A stretch of 17,306 bases of DNA, from positions 1 to 17,306 of the forward strand of contig JAITWD010000059.1 of NCBI GenBank assembly GCA_031285465.1. Direction: 5' to 3'. The position numbers were made by a program, and so were the translations under genes. Shown here piece by piece: positions 1 to 6,844 of this stretch (position 1 is its first letter; each line of letters opens with the position of its first letter). This DNA is from Lachnospiraceae bacterium. GTDB taxonomy: Bacteria; Bacillota; Clostridia; Lachnospirales; Lachnospiraceae. Below the pieces are notes generated by a model. That model saw only the letters and a program-made list of their open reading frames with translations, ran no database searches and was not told the DNA's origin.

Positions 1-973
1 CAAACTGGCAGGCATATCCTGCAATCTTTTGACCAGTACCACCATTAAAACTGCTTGGTGGTGCATAATTACCTCCCCCACCGCCACCGTTACTGGAATT
101 GTCAGAACCGGCCGATGGACTGGTACTTGACGAGGATGCCTCCCGTTTTGCCTCTTCAGCCGCTTTTACAGCGGCTACCTCTTCGGCCTTCTTGGTTGCC
201 TGCTCCTGTTGTAAACGACGGATCTGTTCACCCTGCTTCTTAATATTTGCCTGATAAATAGCCGCCTGTTGTCTGGCCCTGGCAATCTGCACCTCATAAT
301 TATCGTACTGCGCCCGCTTTTCTGCCATAAGGCGCTCCATTTCGACCTGCTCCTCTTCTAACTCATGTTGCTGAGCTTCAAGCTCTGCACGTTCCTCTTC
401 CAGTTGCTCCTTAAGAGCTAAGGTTGCTTCCTTTGCTGCCTTGTACTCCTCCAACATCATCCGGTCATATTCATACAACTGCTCGGTATATTCCAACCGA
501 TTCAGTATATCAGAAAAATCTTCACTACCGAGGAAAATTTCCAAGTAGGAGGTTTCACCCTTCTCATATATAAACTTAATCCTTATCTTCATCGCCTCGT
601 TTTGCGCTTCTTCAATCGCCACTGCCTCTTCGTAGTGCTCAGTGGTGATACGGATGTTCTCTTCCTTGACAGCTATTTCCTGTGTGATCATATCAACGCT
701 GGCTAACAGTATTACGAGATTTTGATCTATTTCTTCCATCTCTTCATTTAGACCATCGGCTTCACCCTCTAATCCGGTTAATTGCTGATTGGCACCCTCC
801 AAACGCTCACGCTCTGCCTCCTGCTGCTCCCGCAACCGTTCCTGTTGTTCCTGCAACTGTTGCTGTTGCTGTTGTAAATCAGAAATAGTGGTAGCCCATA
901 CTGGCTCTACCACTACACATCCTATCATGAAAGTCAAATACATCAACCACTTCCCAATCGTATTTTTCTTCAC
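1..973 (-). CDS. Secreted PcsB/CwlO-type coiled-coil protein with NlpC/P60 wall hydrolase domain (3' part cut off)
   Basis: Only the first 324 codons are in the window; the gene continues past base 1. It starts with GTG (971-973) behind an AGGTGAGG ribosome binding site. A basic N-terminus and a hydrophobic stretch (about residues 8-27) form a signal peptide ending near VWA-T. A long Gln/Glu-rich coiled coil follows (about 33-100 and 175-280). Between them lies the block RIKFIYEKGETSYLEIFLGS (131-150), typical of the PcsB/CwlO coiled-coil domain. A Ser/Gly-rich linker (279-313) leads to GQKIAGYACQF, which resembles the start of a C40 (NlpC/P60) endopeptidase domain. The catalytic Cys and His lie outside the window, so the enzyme class is inferred. 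Such proteins cleave peptidoglycan peptides during growth and division, often under FtsEX control. It begins 17 bp after the foldase gene stops, so the two are probably one transcript. Confidence 0.85.
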   Translation of the reverse strand, partial: MKKNTIGKWLMYLTFMIGCVVVEPVWATTISDLQQQQQQLQEQQERLREQQEAERERLEGANQQLTGLEGEADGLNEEMEEIDQNLVILLASVDMITQEIAVKEENIRITTEHYEEAVAIEEAQNEAMKIRIKFIYEKGETSYLEIFLGSEDFSDILNRLEYTEQLYEYDRMMLEEYKAAKEATLALKEQLEEERAELEAQQHELEEEQVEMERLMAEKRAQYDNYEVQIARARQQAAIYQANIKKQGEQIRRLQQEQATKKAEEVAAVKAAEEAKREASSSSTSPSAGSDNSSNGGGGGGNYAPPSSFNGGTGQKIAGYACQF

Positions 974-990
974 GTTACCTCACCTAAATT

Positions 991-2121
991 TTATTGAGCC
1001 GGATCCGCTTCTCCATCGGCGGGCTGTTCCTCAACCACCGCTTCGTCGTCGGTCGGTTCTCCTTCGATAATAACCGCATTCTCAGCCAGGAATTCCGAAA
1101 CCTTTTCCACCATAACCTGCTCACGATATGCCTCCAGATCCAGGTTCATTGCCGTTTTATATTCCTCTACCGTCACGCCAACCTCTTCCGCCATCTCGGC
1201 CAGTGCTTCATCAATTTCACTATCGGTCGGATTGAGATTCTCAATATCGGCGATACTTTGATAGGTCAGGTAGCGCTTAACTGCCAGCTCGGCCTGTTCC
1301 GCAATAAATTCCTCTGCGGTCTGCTCAGCACCAAGCATACCATTGGCCATCAAAAAGGTGCTTAAATCCACCCCGTTGTTAGTAGCTTCGGCGGTCAGAT
1401 TGTTGGTAAGCAGATCATTAAAGCGTTGCACATAGGCTGCCGGTAATTTCTCAAATTCACTGTTGGTAATGATTGCGTCGGCCAGCAAACTATCACGATT
1501 GACCTCCAACTGTTGATTTAACTGCTCTTTAACAAATACTTTATAGTCATCCAGCGTGGCAAACTCCCCGCCTGAAGCATTGGCAATATGTTCGTCGGTC
1601 AGTTCATCCACAATCTTCGACTCCCTGACGCTATGCATAGTGATGGTAAAAACAGTTTCTTTACCGGCCAGATCCGGGCTATTAGGATACTCCTCCGGAA
1701 ACCTCGCGGGAACATCTTTTACTTCACCGGCCTTGATTCCGATCAAACCTTGTTCCAACTCGGGAATAAACTGGCCACTTCCTATTACAAGGGTCATATC
1801 GGTTCCCGACCCGCCATCAAATGCCACGCCATCAAGCTTTCCCACAAAATCAAAGGTAACCTCATCACCTTCTTTCGCTGCGGTAGTTGACTCTATCGTC
1901 ATGGGACTGTTGGCACGCAGATCTTCTACAATAAGCTCAACATCTTCATCGGTCGCTTCGGTTTTTTCCATCGTGATTTCTAATCCTTTATAATCACCAA
2001 CCGTCACCACTTTATTCACATCCATATCCTTCAAATATAACACATCAGACTGTCCGCAACCGGCCATAGTACCTATAATCATCGTAGCCAGCATCATTAC
2101 TGCTAAACACTTTTTCATCAT
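991..2121 (-). CDS. Trigger-factor-like peptidyl-prolyl isomerase lipoprotein
   Basis: A 376-aa protein with a lipoprotein signal peptide: MMKK, a hydrophobic core, then the lipobox TMAGC with Cys22 as the lipidation site. Residues about 84-165 look like the FKBP-type PPIase domain of trigger factor (GDEVTFDFVGKLDG, then IPELEQGLIGIKAGE). Residues about 170-345 resemble the alpha-helical C-terminal chaperone arms. The last 25 or so residues are an acidic Glu/Asp/Pro tail. The N-terminal ribosome-binding domain of true trigger factor appears to be missing; a signal peptide replaces it, so this is an exported foldase rather than the cytosolic Tig. Two adjacent ATG codons are possible starts: GGAG lies 4 nt before the first and 7 nt before the second (2118), so the second may be used. 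It probably helps fold surface proteins such as the hydrolase encoded just downstream. Confidence 0.88.
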   Translation of the reverse strand: MMKKCLAVMMLATMIIGTMAGCGQSDVLYLKDMDVNKVVTVGDYKGLEITMEKTEATDEDVELIVEDLRANSPMTIESTTAAKEGDEVTFDFVGKLDGVAFDGGSGTDMTLVIGSGQFIPELEQGLIGIKAGEVKDVPARFPEEYPNSPDLAGKETVFTITMHSVRESKIVDELTDEHIANASGGEFATLDDYKVFVKEQLNQQLEVNRDSLLADAIITNSEFEKLPAAYVQRFNDLLTNNLTAEATNNGVDLSTFLMANGMLGAEQTAEEFIAEQAELAVKRYLTYQSIADIENLNPTDSEIDEALAEMAEEVGVTVEEYKTAMNLDLEAYREQVMVEKVSEFLAENAVIIEGEPTDDEAVVEEQPADGEADPAQ

Positions 2122-2163
2122 TTTTCTCCTTTAACAAACGGGTTGTCCCAACCTACTCTACTC

Positions 2164-2192
2164 TTTATACCACAATCATGATTCTAAATAAA
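2164..2192 (-). promoter_or_regulatory. Weak candidate promoter for the foldase-hydrolase pair
   Basis: Read on the minus strand there is a good -10 box TATAAA (2164-2169), 17 bp after a poor -35 TTTATT (2187-2192). The leader that follows holds a small hairpin, GGTTG-GGA-CAACC (2141-2153), just before the AAAGGAG ribosome binding site. The poor -35 keeps confidence low. Confidence 0.3.
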
Positions 2193-2239
2193 GCTTTTTC
2201 ATAAAAAATTCACAACTATATTTTGCAATGGGGGTTTTT

Positions 2240-2267
2240 AGGGAAACGCTGATTAAAGTGTTTCCTT
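2240..2267. repeat. Short intergenic hairpin, GGAAACGCT family, copy 1
   Basis: GGAAACGCT, loop GATTAA, AGTGTTTCC: nine-base arms with one G-T wobble. The copy at 15587-15615 has the same arms with the loop reverse-complemented (TTAATC). It lies between cls and the foldase gene. No T-run follows on either strand, so a classical terminator is unlikely; mRNA processing or a small mobile repeat are alternatives. Confidence 0.75.
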
Positions 2268-2296
2268 ATAAATAATGCTGGCAAGATATTTCCTTA

Positions 2297-3769
2297 TTAC
2301 AATAGTGGGGACAATGTACGGCTGACCTGCTCCTTGAATCGGATCATCAATGAGCGACCCGAATAACGATCTTTAGAAATCGGACTGCTCTGTTCAATAT
2401 CACGATTAAAGATTGCCGTCATTTCCCGAGCCTTTTCTTCATTATAAATGGTTGCATTTACTTCAAAATTGAGGGCGAAGCTACGAATATCCATATTGGC
2501 TGAACCACAGCAAATGACCTCTTCGTCCACAACCATCACCTTAGCATGTAAAAAACCATGATCGTAGGTATAGCAATTGGCACCTATCATAACCAATGTC
2601 CCTACATAGGAGTAGGTTGCCCAATAAATAAAGGGATGATCCGGTTTACAGGGGATCATGATATTAACCTCGATCCCAGAAAAAATCGCAATGGTCAGTG
2701 CCGAAAGAATCGCTTCGTCCGGAATGAAGTAAGGTGTTTGGATATAGATACACCGCTTAGCTTTGGTGATAAGTCGCAAATAATTGTCGCGGACATTTTG
2801 CATCCCTGTATCGGGACCACTGGTCACTATCTGGATATCACACTGCCCCTTGAGCGGATAATCCACATCCGACAGATAGCGTTCCATCGATAACCGTCGT
2901 CCCTTAGTTGCATGATTCCAATCCAGCATAAATCGAACCTGCAACGCCTGAACCGCCTCGCCTTCAATCCGTAAATGGGTATCCCGCCAATAGCCAAACC
3001 GACGATTCAAACCGATATACTCCCGCCCCACATTAAAACCACCGGTATAGCCAATTTTCCCATCGATCACCACAATCTTTCGATGGTTCCGATAGTTAAC
3101 CCGCAGATGCAACCGTCGGAGCAGTGCCGGAAAAAACTCCGCGATCGCAACCCCGCAAGAACGTAAGTTGCGCCAATATGATTCTCTTATTGCCCGGCAC
3201 CCCATGCTATCATAAAGCACCCGCACCTCTATCCCCTCCGCGGCCTTCTCTTTCAGCACAGCATTTATTTCCCCGAAAACCTCATCATCCCGAATAATAT
3301 AATATTGTACATGAATGGTGCTCTGTGCGCCCCTCATGTCATCGATCAAACTCTTGAATTTCTCCCTGCCATCGGTAAAGATTGCCACATCGTTTTGCTT
3401 GGTCAGGATCGATCCTGACGTCTTCAGATTAAAAAGCACTAAATCTTCATAATTCCGCACGACTTTATTACTATAGCCCATTTCTTTATTCCTGATATTG
3501 TATTCCTGTTGGCGGATTGCCCGGTTTAAGCGATCCTCAATCTCCTTGGTCCTAAATATACGACGCTTATACATATCGGTTCCAATCAGCAAGTAAAAAA
3601 CAAAACCAACTATCGGAATAAAGTAAAGGATCAACAGCCATGCCCACACCGATTTAGGATCCTTGCGCTGAAAAAATACGATGATCGCTGCCAAAATAAA
3701 ATTTATAAAGACCAGATTATTAAAGACATATAACGGGACCTCACGGATATTCGTCCAAAAAACTTCCAT
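2297..3769 (-). CDS. cls: Cardiolipin synthase (phospholipase D family)
   Basis: A 490-aa membrane enzyme that joins two phosphatidylglycerol molecules into cardiolipin and glycerol. Two N-terminal membrane helices (about 13-33 and 41-62) form the PLDc_N region. Two phospholipase D catalytic motifs follow: H229-x-K231-x4-D236 (HRKIVVID) and H408-x-K410-x4-D415 (HAKVMVVD), each with a downstream Gly/Ser/Asn segment (YTGGFN and CGSANMD). Length and layout are those of the usual bacterial Cls (about 480-510 aa). The start follows AGAGAAGG, 3-4 nt before ATG. It has its own promoter and is flanked by a divergent gene on one side and a hairpin repeat on the other, so it is probably transcribed alone. 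Confidence 0.95.
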   Translation of the reverse strand: MEVFWTNIREVPLYVFNNLVFINFILAAIIVFFQRKDPKSVWAWLLILYFIPIVGFVFYLLIGTDMYKRRIFRTKEIEDRLNRAIRQQEYNIRNKEMGYSNKVVRNYEDLVLFNLKTSGSILTKQNDVAIFTDGREKFKSLIDDMRGAQSTIHVQYYIIRDDEVFGEINAVLKEKAAEGIEVRVLYDSMGCRAIRESYWRNLRSCGVAIAEFFPALLRRLHLRVNYRNHRKIVVIDGKIGYTGGFNVGREYIGLNRRFGYWRDTHLRIEGEAVQALQVRFMLDWNHATKGRRLSMERYLSDVDYPLKGQCDIQIVTSGPDTGMQNVRDNYLRLITKAKRCIYIQTPYFIPDEAILSALTIAIFSGIEVNIMIPCKPDHPFIYWATYSYVGTLVMIGANCYTYDHGFLHAKVMVVDEEVICCGSANMDIRSFALNFEVNATIYNEEKAREMTAIFNRDIEQSSPISKDRYSGRSLMIRFKEQVSRTLSPLL

Positions 3770-3839
3770 TTACCTTCTCTTTTCATGTGATTTATGTTGA
3801 TATAACGGTCAGTTACCTTCTCTTGTCATATAATTTACC
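3770..3839 (-). repeat. Imperfect direct duplication in the cls leader
   Basis: About 27 bp beginning TTACCTTCTCTT occurs at 3770-3796 and again at 3813-3839, with 22 of 27 positions matching. On the minus strand each unit contains the AGAGAAGG ribosome-binding-site sequence of cls, so the leader carries a second, upstream copy without a start codon. It looks like a local duplication; a regulatory role is not shown. Confidence 0.6.
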
Positions 3840-3852
3840 GCATTATTTTTTC

Positions 3853-3881
3853 ATTATATAATAATAACTTTCTTAATTCAA
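3853..3881 (-). promoter_or_regulatory. Sigma-A promoter of cls
   Basis: On the minus strand, TTGAAT (3876-3881), 17 bp, TATAAT (3853-3858): a perfect -10 and a four-of-six -35 at ideal spacing. Transcription would start about 75 bp before the cls start codon. Confidence 0.75.
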
Positions 3882-4004
3882 TAAAGTCCCTCAAACTGCT
3901 TGCCTATTTTTTAAAAGGATGCTAAAATTATTTTTACATTCATCGTTGTATTCTGGTTACACTTAAGTCGTACTAACTAAACAGTTTCCATAAGGAGGAA
4001 CACC

Positions 4005-4481
4005 GTGAGCACTCCCATCATTATCCTAATCATTGTCCTCGCTGTCGTTGCTATTATCTTGGCCGTTCTCTATTTTCTGGGTAAGAAGGCGCAGAAGAAG
4101 CAGGACGCACAGAAAGAACAGCTTGAAGCAATGAAACAAACCGTTTCAATGCTAATTATCGATAAAAAGCGCCTGAAATTAAAAGAAGCGGGACTACCAC
4201 AAGCAGTCATTGATCAAGCGCCACGGATAATGCGTGCTTCTAAGTTACCCATTGTCAAAGCCAAGATCGGTCCGCAGATAATGTCGCTCGTCTGTGATGA
4301 GAAGATTTTCGAGTCGGTTCCGGTCAAAAAAGAGGTTAAAGCAGTGGTCAGCGGTATTTACATTACTGAAGTCAAGGGACTACATGGTAAAGCCATTATC
4401 ACACCACCTCAGAAAAAGGGCTTTTTCAAACGTTCGATAGACAAGCTTCAGGAGAAGGCCGGTGCCAAACCCATCAAATAG
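4005..4481 (+). CDS. Membrane-anchored protein of unknown function (158 aa)
   Basis: GTG start with an ideal ribosome binding site AAGGAGG (3992-3998). Residues 4-25 form one strongly hydrophobic helix, followed by a Lys/Gln-rich charged stretch (27-45). The remaining 110 or so residues would then face the cytoplasm. The soluble part (about 46-130) is compact and looks conserved: LIIDKKRLKLKEAGLP, then RASKLPIVKAKIGPQIMSLV and VKAVVSGIYITEVKG. From memory it resembles hypothetical proteins common in Lachnospiraceae, but I know no assigned function and see no catalytic motif. The C-terminus is basic (KKGFFKRSIDKLQEKAGAKP). It is a single-gene unit: a strong terminator follows and the next gene is convergent. 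Confidence 0.85.
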   Translation: MSTPIIILIIVLAVVAIILAVLYFLGKKAQKKQDAQKEQLEAMKQTVSMLIIDKKRLKLKEAGLPQAVIDQAPRIMRASKLPIVKAKIGPQIMSLVCDEKIFESVPVKKEVKAVVSGIYITEVKGLHGKAIITPPQKKGFFKRSIDKLQEKAGAKPIK

Positions 4482-4498
4482 GTTTGTCAATTATTACA

Positions 4499-4530
4499 GG
4501 CAATGAACATCCCATGTTCATTGCCTTTTA
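4499..4530 (+). terminator. Rho-independent terminator of the 158-aa gene
   Basis: GGCAATGAACAT, loop CCC, ATGTTCATTGCC: a perfect 12-bp stem (4499-4525) followed by TTTTAATTTT, starting 18 bp after the stop codon. Confidence 0.92.
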
Positions 4531-4532
4531 AT

Positions 4533-4566
4533 TTTAAATCATAGGAAAGTACTCCTATGATTTAAA
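4533..4566. repeat. Perfect palindrome, ATCATAGGA family, copy 1
   Basis: TTTAAATCATAGGA, loop AAGTAC, TCCTATGATTTAAA: perfect 14-bp arms directly after a terminator. The core ATCATAGGA/TCCTATGAT recurs at 8784-8811 with a different loop and outer arms. Both copies lie between convergent genes. Confidence 0.8.
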
Positions 4567-4567
4567 G

Positions 4568-4644
4568 CAGGTGCGCAACTACGCGCGCGGGAAAAAAATT
4601 GCGCTACTCAGGATATTTGCCCGTGTGAGTGCGCGAAGCGCACT
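4568..4644. repeat. GC-rich hairpin cluster between convergent genes
   Basis: GTGCGCAA and TTGCGC flank a CGCGCGCG core and an A7 run. Then AGTGCGC-GAA-GCGCACT (4628-4644) forms a tight hairpin followed by TTT. It may be a back-up plus-strand terminator; on the minus strand, downstream of murI, no T-run follows. Its order resembles the hairpins at 7786-7839 (an AT-rich palindrome, then a GCAGG-containing stretch, then a GTG-GC/GC-CAC hairpin). Confidence 0.5.
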
Positions 4645-4671
4645 TTTGTTCAAGATTGGATTCCTAAATCC

Positions 4672-5493
4672 TTAGAATTCCTCAATGTTAACCGTTTTTG
4701 CGGTCAAAATACCATATTTTATAATTGAATTGGCAAAATTTTTGAATTTATCCGCTCCGTCACTGACATAAAAACGATACCTATCGCTACCCAGACCGGC
4801 TTCATTATTACTGATAAGCCCGCCCTGCTTGAGCATTTCTTTTAATTCCCGCGCAGTTTCATAGGCGGGATTTACCAGATTTACATTTTCCCCCACAATC
4901 CGTTGGATGGTAGTGTGAATCAATGGATAGTGGGTACACCCCAGGATCAGGGTATCAATATCAATATCAATCAGTTCATCTAAATAACGCTTTGCAATCT
5001 CATCGGTGACCGGATCCTGTAAAAGCCCCTCTTCGACCAGCGGCACCAACAATGGACAGGCCTTGCCGATCACCTTTATATTGTGACTAAATTGTTCTAT
5101 GTATTTAGTATATATCCCACTAGAAACGGTTGCTTCAGTCCCGATTATTCCTATCCGGCCATTCTGCGTCGCCCCCACCGCCACCTTAGCGCCTGGCTTC
5201 ACCACCCCGATCATTGGTAGCTTGACCTTCCCTTCTAATTCCTCTAAGGCGATGGCACTGGCAGTATTGCAGGCAACCACTATCGCTTTAACCTGACTTT
5301 TTTGCAGGAAACGGACTATCTGCTCTGAATATCTGGTAATGGTTGCTTTTGATTTAGTACCATAGGGCACTCTGGCAGTATCGCCAAAATAAACTATCCG
5401 CTCATTGGGAATCTGACGCATTATTTCCTTTACTACGGTCAAGCCGCCGACTCCCGAATCAAAAACCCCAATAGGGGCATCCTTCTCCGTCAT
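4672..5493 (-). CDS. murI: Glutamate racemase
   Basis: A 273-aa cytosolic enzyme that interconverts L- and D-glutamate without a cofactor, supplying D-Glu for the peptidoglycan stem peptide. The N-terminal signature IGVFDSGVGGLT (8-19) is present. So are both catalytic cysteines in their usual contexts, Cys75 in VACNTASA and Cys186 in GCTHYP; these are the acid/base pair of the racemase. Length matches the family (about 260-275 aa). The start is supported by AAAGGA upstream. It is the last gene of a minus-strand run (ispE, gntR, 100-aa gene, murI), but 189 bp of repeat-rich sequence separate it from the gene before, so it may have its own promoter. Confidence 0.97.
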   Translation of the reverse strand: MTEKDAPIGVFDSGVGGLTVVKEIMRQIPNERIVYFGDTARVPYGTKSKATITRYSEQIVRFLQKSQVKAIVVACNTASAIALEELEGKVKLPMIGVVKPGAKVAVGATQNGRIGIIGTEATVSSGIYTKYIEQFSHNIKVIGKACPLLVPLVEEGLLQDPVTDEIAKRYLDELIDIDIDTLILGCTHYPLIHTTIQRIVGENVNLVNPAYETARELKEMLKQGGLISNNEAGLGSDRYRFYVSDGADKFKNFANSIIKYGILTAKTVNIEEF

Positions 5494-5548
5494 CTCTTTT
5501 TCCTTTCACCTAGTAATTGATACCTATTTTATCTTTATTCTCTATATT

Positions 5549-5573
5549 TCACCTTTATTACCTCACCTTTATT
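5549..5573 (-). repeat. Two direct copies of an 11-mer before murI
   Basis: TCACCTTTATT occurs at 5549-5559 and 5563-5573 (period 14). On the minus strand this gives two copies of AATAAAGGTGA, each resembling a ribosome binding site, but no reading frame follows. Role unknown. Confidence 0.5.
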
Positions 5574-5581
5574 GGCACCTT

Positions 5582-5680
5582 TTCCTTAGACGCTCCGCGG
5601 GATGCGCACGGATTTTACGTGGGCATTGGCACTTTGTGCCGCAAATTCGGCGCGGGATACGATTTTATAAGCGTTTCCCT
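5582..5680. repeat. Structured intergenic repeat, GGAAACGCT family, long form
   Basis: The right end (5669-5680, AAGCGTTTCCCT) is the reverse complement of the arm found at 2240 and 15587. Inside, CGCGGGAT followed shortly by GATTTTA occurs twice in the same direction (5596-5617 and 5651-5667). Two hairpins overlap and so exclude one another: GGCAC-TTT-GTGCC (5628-5640) and GCCG-CAAATT-CGGC (5638-5651). It has no credible reading frame. It looks like a small non-coding dispersed element of which the 27-bp hairpins may be remnants. Confidence 0.6.
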
Positions 5681-5682
5681 AG

Positions 5683-5985
5683 CTATTCAGCAAATAAAAA
5701 TTCTAATAATCGACTTTTGAACCGAATAGTTCCGCGAGGCATGTCACTTATTATCCTTAAGCTATCACCGTGTGCATCGTCTACGGACCCATCGCTTTTT
5801 CCTTCTCCCGACCAACTGCCATCGGATAAAACATTCGCTCCGTTAGATTGTTCCTCATATTCCAATGACACCTGCTCTTCTGCCACTCTGTATGTATCAT
5901 CGATTAAACATAACTCTGGGTAAACAAAACCAAAAAAACCGCAAATAGCTACAATCATCATTCCTGTTTCCAAATATTTTTTCAT
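5683..5985 (-). CDS. Small exported or membrane-anchored protein of unknown function (100 aa)
   Basis: ATG behind a good AAAGGAGAG ribosome binding site, 82 bp after the GntR gene and in the same direction. It has a short basic N-terminus (MKKY) and a hydrophobic segment at about residues 7-22 (MMIVAICGFFGFVYPE) that could be a signal anchor. An acidic, Ser/Gly-rich middle follows (about 35-72), then a basic/hydrophobic end, IRFKSRLLEFLF. Short clostridial proteins with this layout and a similar KSRLLEFLF-like tail seem familiar to me, but I know no function. The strong ribosome binding site and sensible domain order support a real gene despite its size. Confidence 0.7.
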   Translation of the reverse strand: MKKYLETGMMIVAICGFFGFVYPELCLIDDTYRVAEEQVSLEYEEQSNGANVLSDGSWSGEGKSDGSVDDAHGDSLRIISDMPRGTIRFKSRLLEFLFAE

Positions 5986-6067
5986 GTCAACTCTCCTTTA
6001 CTTTTAGGAGTATGACCTAATTGAAATATTTTATACTTTTGGGTTTTTATATTTATCCTTTTTAAAT

Positions 6068-6772
6068 TTATTCTTCGGTTCTAAACTTCTCCGCTTCAAT
6101 ATGACGTATAATGGACTGTTCCTGATTATCAATATGAATACGCACCGCTTCCACCGCGGCGATCTTGTTTCGATTGCGTATCCCGTGGTATACAGCCTCA
6201 TGTTCGTCCACCAACAGCTCATGTCTGATATCATCCTGCAAATAAACGAAGCGGTAACGATATATTTGCTCAGCCAAATTATTAAGCAATTGCTGCAAGC
6301 GAAGATTCCCCGTACCTGCCACAATAATATCATGAAAGACCACGTCGGCCTCCGCCATTACCGCTGCATTGCCGGTTTTGATCGCCTGAGTAAATTTATT
6401 GCCAGCTTCACGTAATCGCTCCAACTCGGTCTCGGACATCCGGTCGCAGGCTAATTCTACGCTGAGCACATCCAAGCTTCGCCGTACCTCCAAGACATCC
6501 TGCATACTCTTTACCGTCATTCCGGCAACCTCTGCCCCTCTTCGTGGCACCATGACTACCAGACCTTCCAACTCCAGTTTACGGATAGCTTCTCTTATTG
6601 GTGTCCGGCTGACCCCCATCTGTTCACCCAGATGTACTTCCATCAACCGCTCTCCCGGCTTAAGCCGCCCCGTAAGGATCGCCTTCCTTAAAGCATTAAA
6701 GACCACATCGCGCAGCGGGAGAAACTCACTCAATTCCACCCTGATCAAATCATCCTTTAGTGGTTCTTCCAT
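6068..6772 (-). CDS. GntR-family transcription regulator, FadR/FCD subgroup
   Basis: A 234-aa DNA-binding regulator. The N-terminal winged helix-turn-helix spans about 18-82, with the signature GRLKPGERLMEVHLGEQMGV followed by SRTPIREAIRKLELEGLV. Residues about 88-215 form the all-helical FCD ligand-binding domain. Its usual metal-binding residues are present: D143-x3-H147, H191 and H213. Such proteins bind a carboxylate effector and release DNA; the ligand cannot be read from sequence. The start is fixed by GGGAGGTGAC 2 nt before ATG. It lies 72 bp downstream of ispE, with a promoter and an inverted repeat in that gap that suggest autoregulation. No sugar-acid catabolism genes are adjacent. 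Confidence 0.92.
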   Translation of the reverse strand: MEEPLKDDLIRVELSEFLPLRDVVFNALRKAILTGRLKPGERLMEVHLGEQMGVSRTPIREAIRKLELEGLVVMVPRRGAEVAGMTVKSMQDVLEVRRSLDVLSVELACDRMSETELERLREAGNKFTQAIKTGNAAVMAEADVVFHDIIVAGTGNLRLQQLLNNLAEQIYRYRFVYLQDDIRHELLVDEHEAVYHGIRNRNKIAAVEAVRIHIDNQEQSIIRHIEAEKFRTEE

Positions 6773-6790
6773 ATGTCACCTCCCTGACCT

Positions 6791-6825
6791 TCTATAACAA
6801 AACAGTTAATTACACACAATTAACT
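6791..6825 (-). promoter_or_regulatory. Candidate promoter and operator of the GntR gene
   Basis: On the minus strand, TTGTGT (6814-6819), 17 bp, TATAGA (6791-6796). A perfect inverted repeat, AGTTAATT-N6-AATTAACT (6804-6825), covers the -35 and part of the spacer, as expected of a self-repression site. A second possible pair, TTGTAT-N18-TATAGT, lies slightly upstream. Confidence 0.45.
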
Positions 6826-6844
6826 ATATTCCATCCAAAACAGT

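Noticed and set aside
30..100. GGC/GGT-rich stretch as a repeat or CRISPR-like array
   Set aside because: It encodes the Ser/Gly linker of the NlpC/P60 protein; no regular repeat-spacer pattern exists here or elsewhere in the window.
994..1993. Several plus-strand open frames of 100-145 codons
   Set aside because: All are shadows of the trigger-factor-like lipoprotein gene, whose motifs are clear on the other strand.
4628..4647. GCGC hairpin as terminator of murI
   Set aside because: The T-run is on the plus strand only. Downstream of murI on the minus strand the hairpin is followed by CACACGGG, so it does not fit.
5517..5923. Plus-strand open frames between murI and the 100-aa gene
   Set aside because: They cross the repeat element and lie antisense to the 100-aa gene, with no ribosome binding site and no recognisable domains.
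5999..6045. Sporulation-type promoter before the 100-aa gene
   Set aside because: GTATAAA and CATACTCC are present but 15 bp apart with a poor -10; too degenerate to call.
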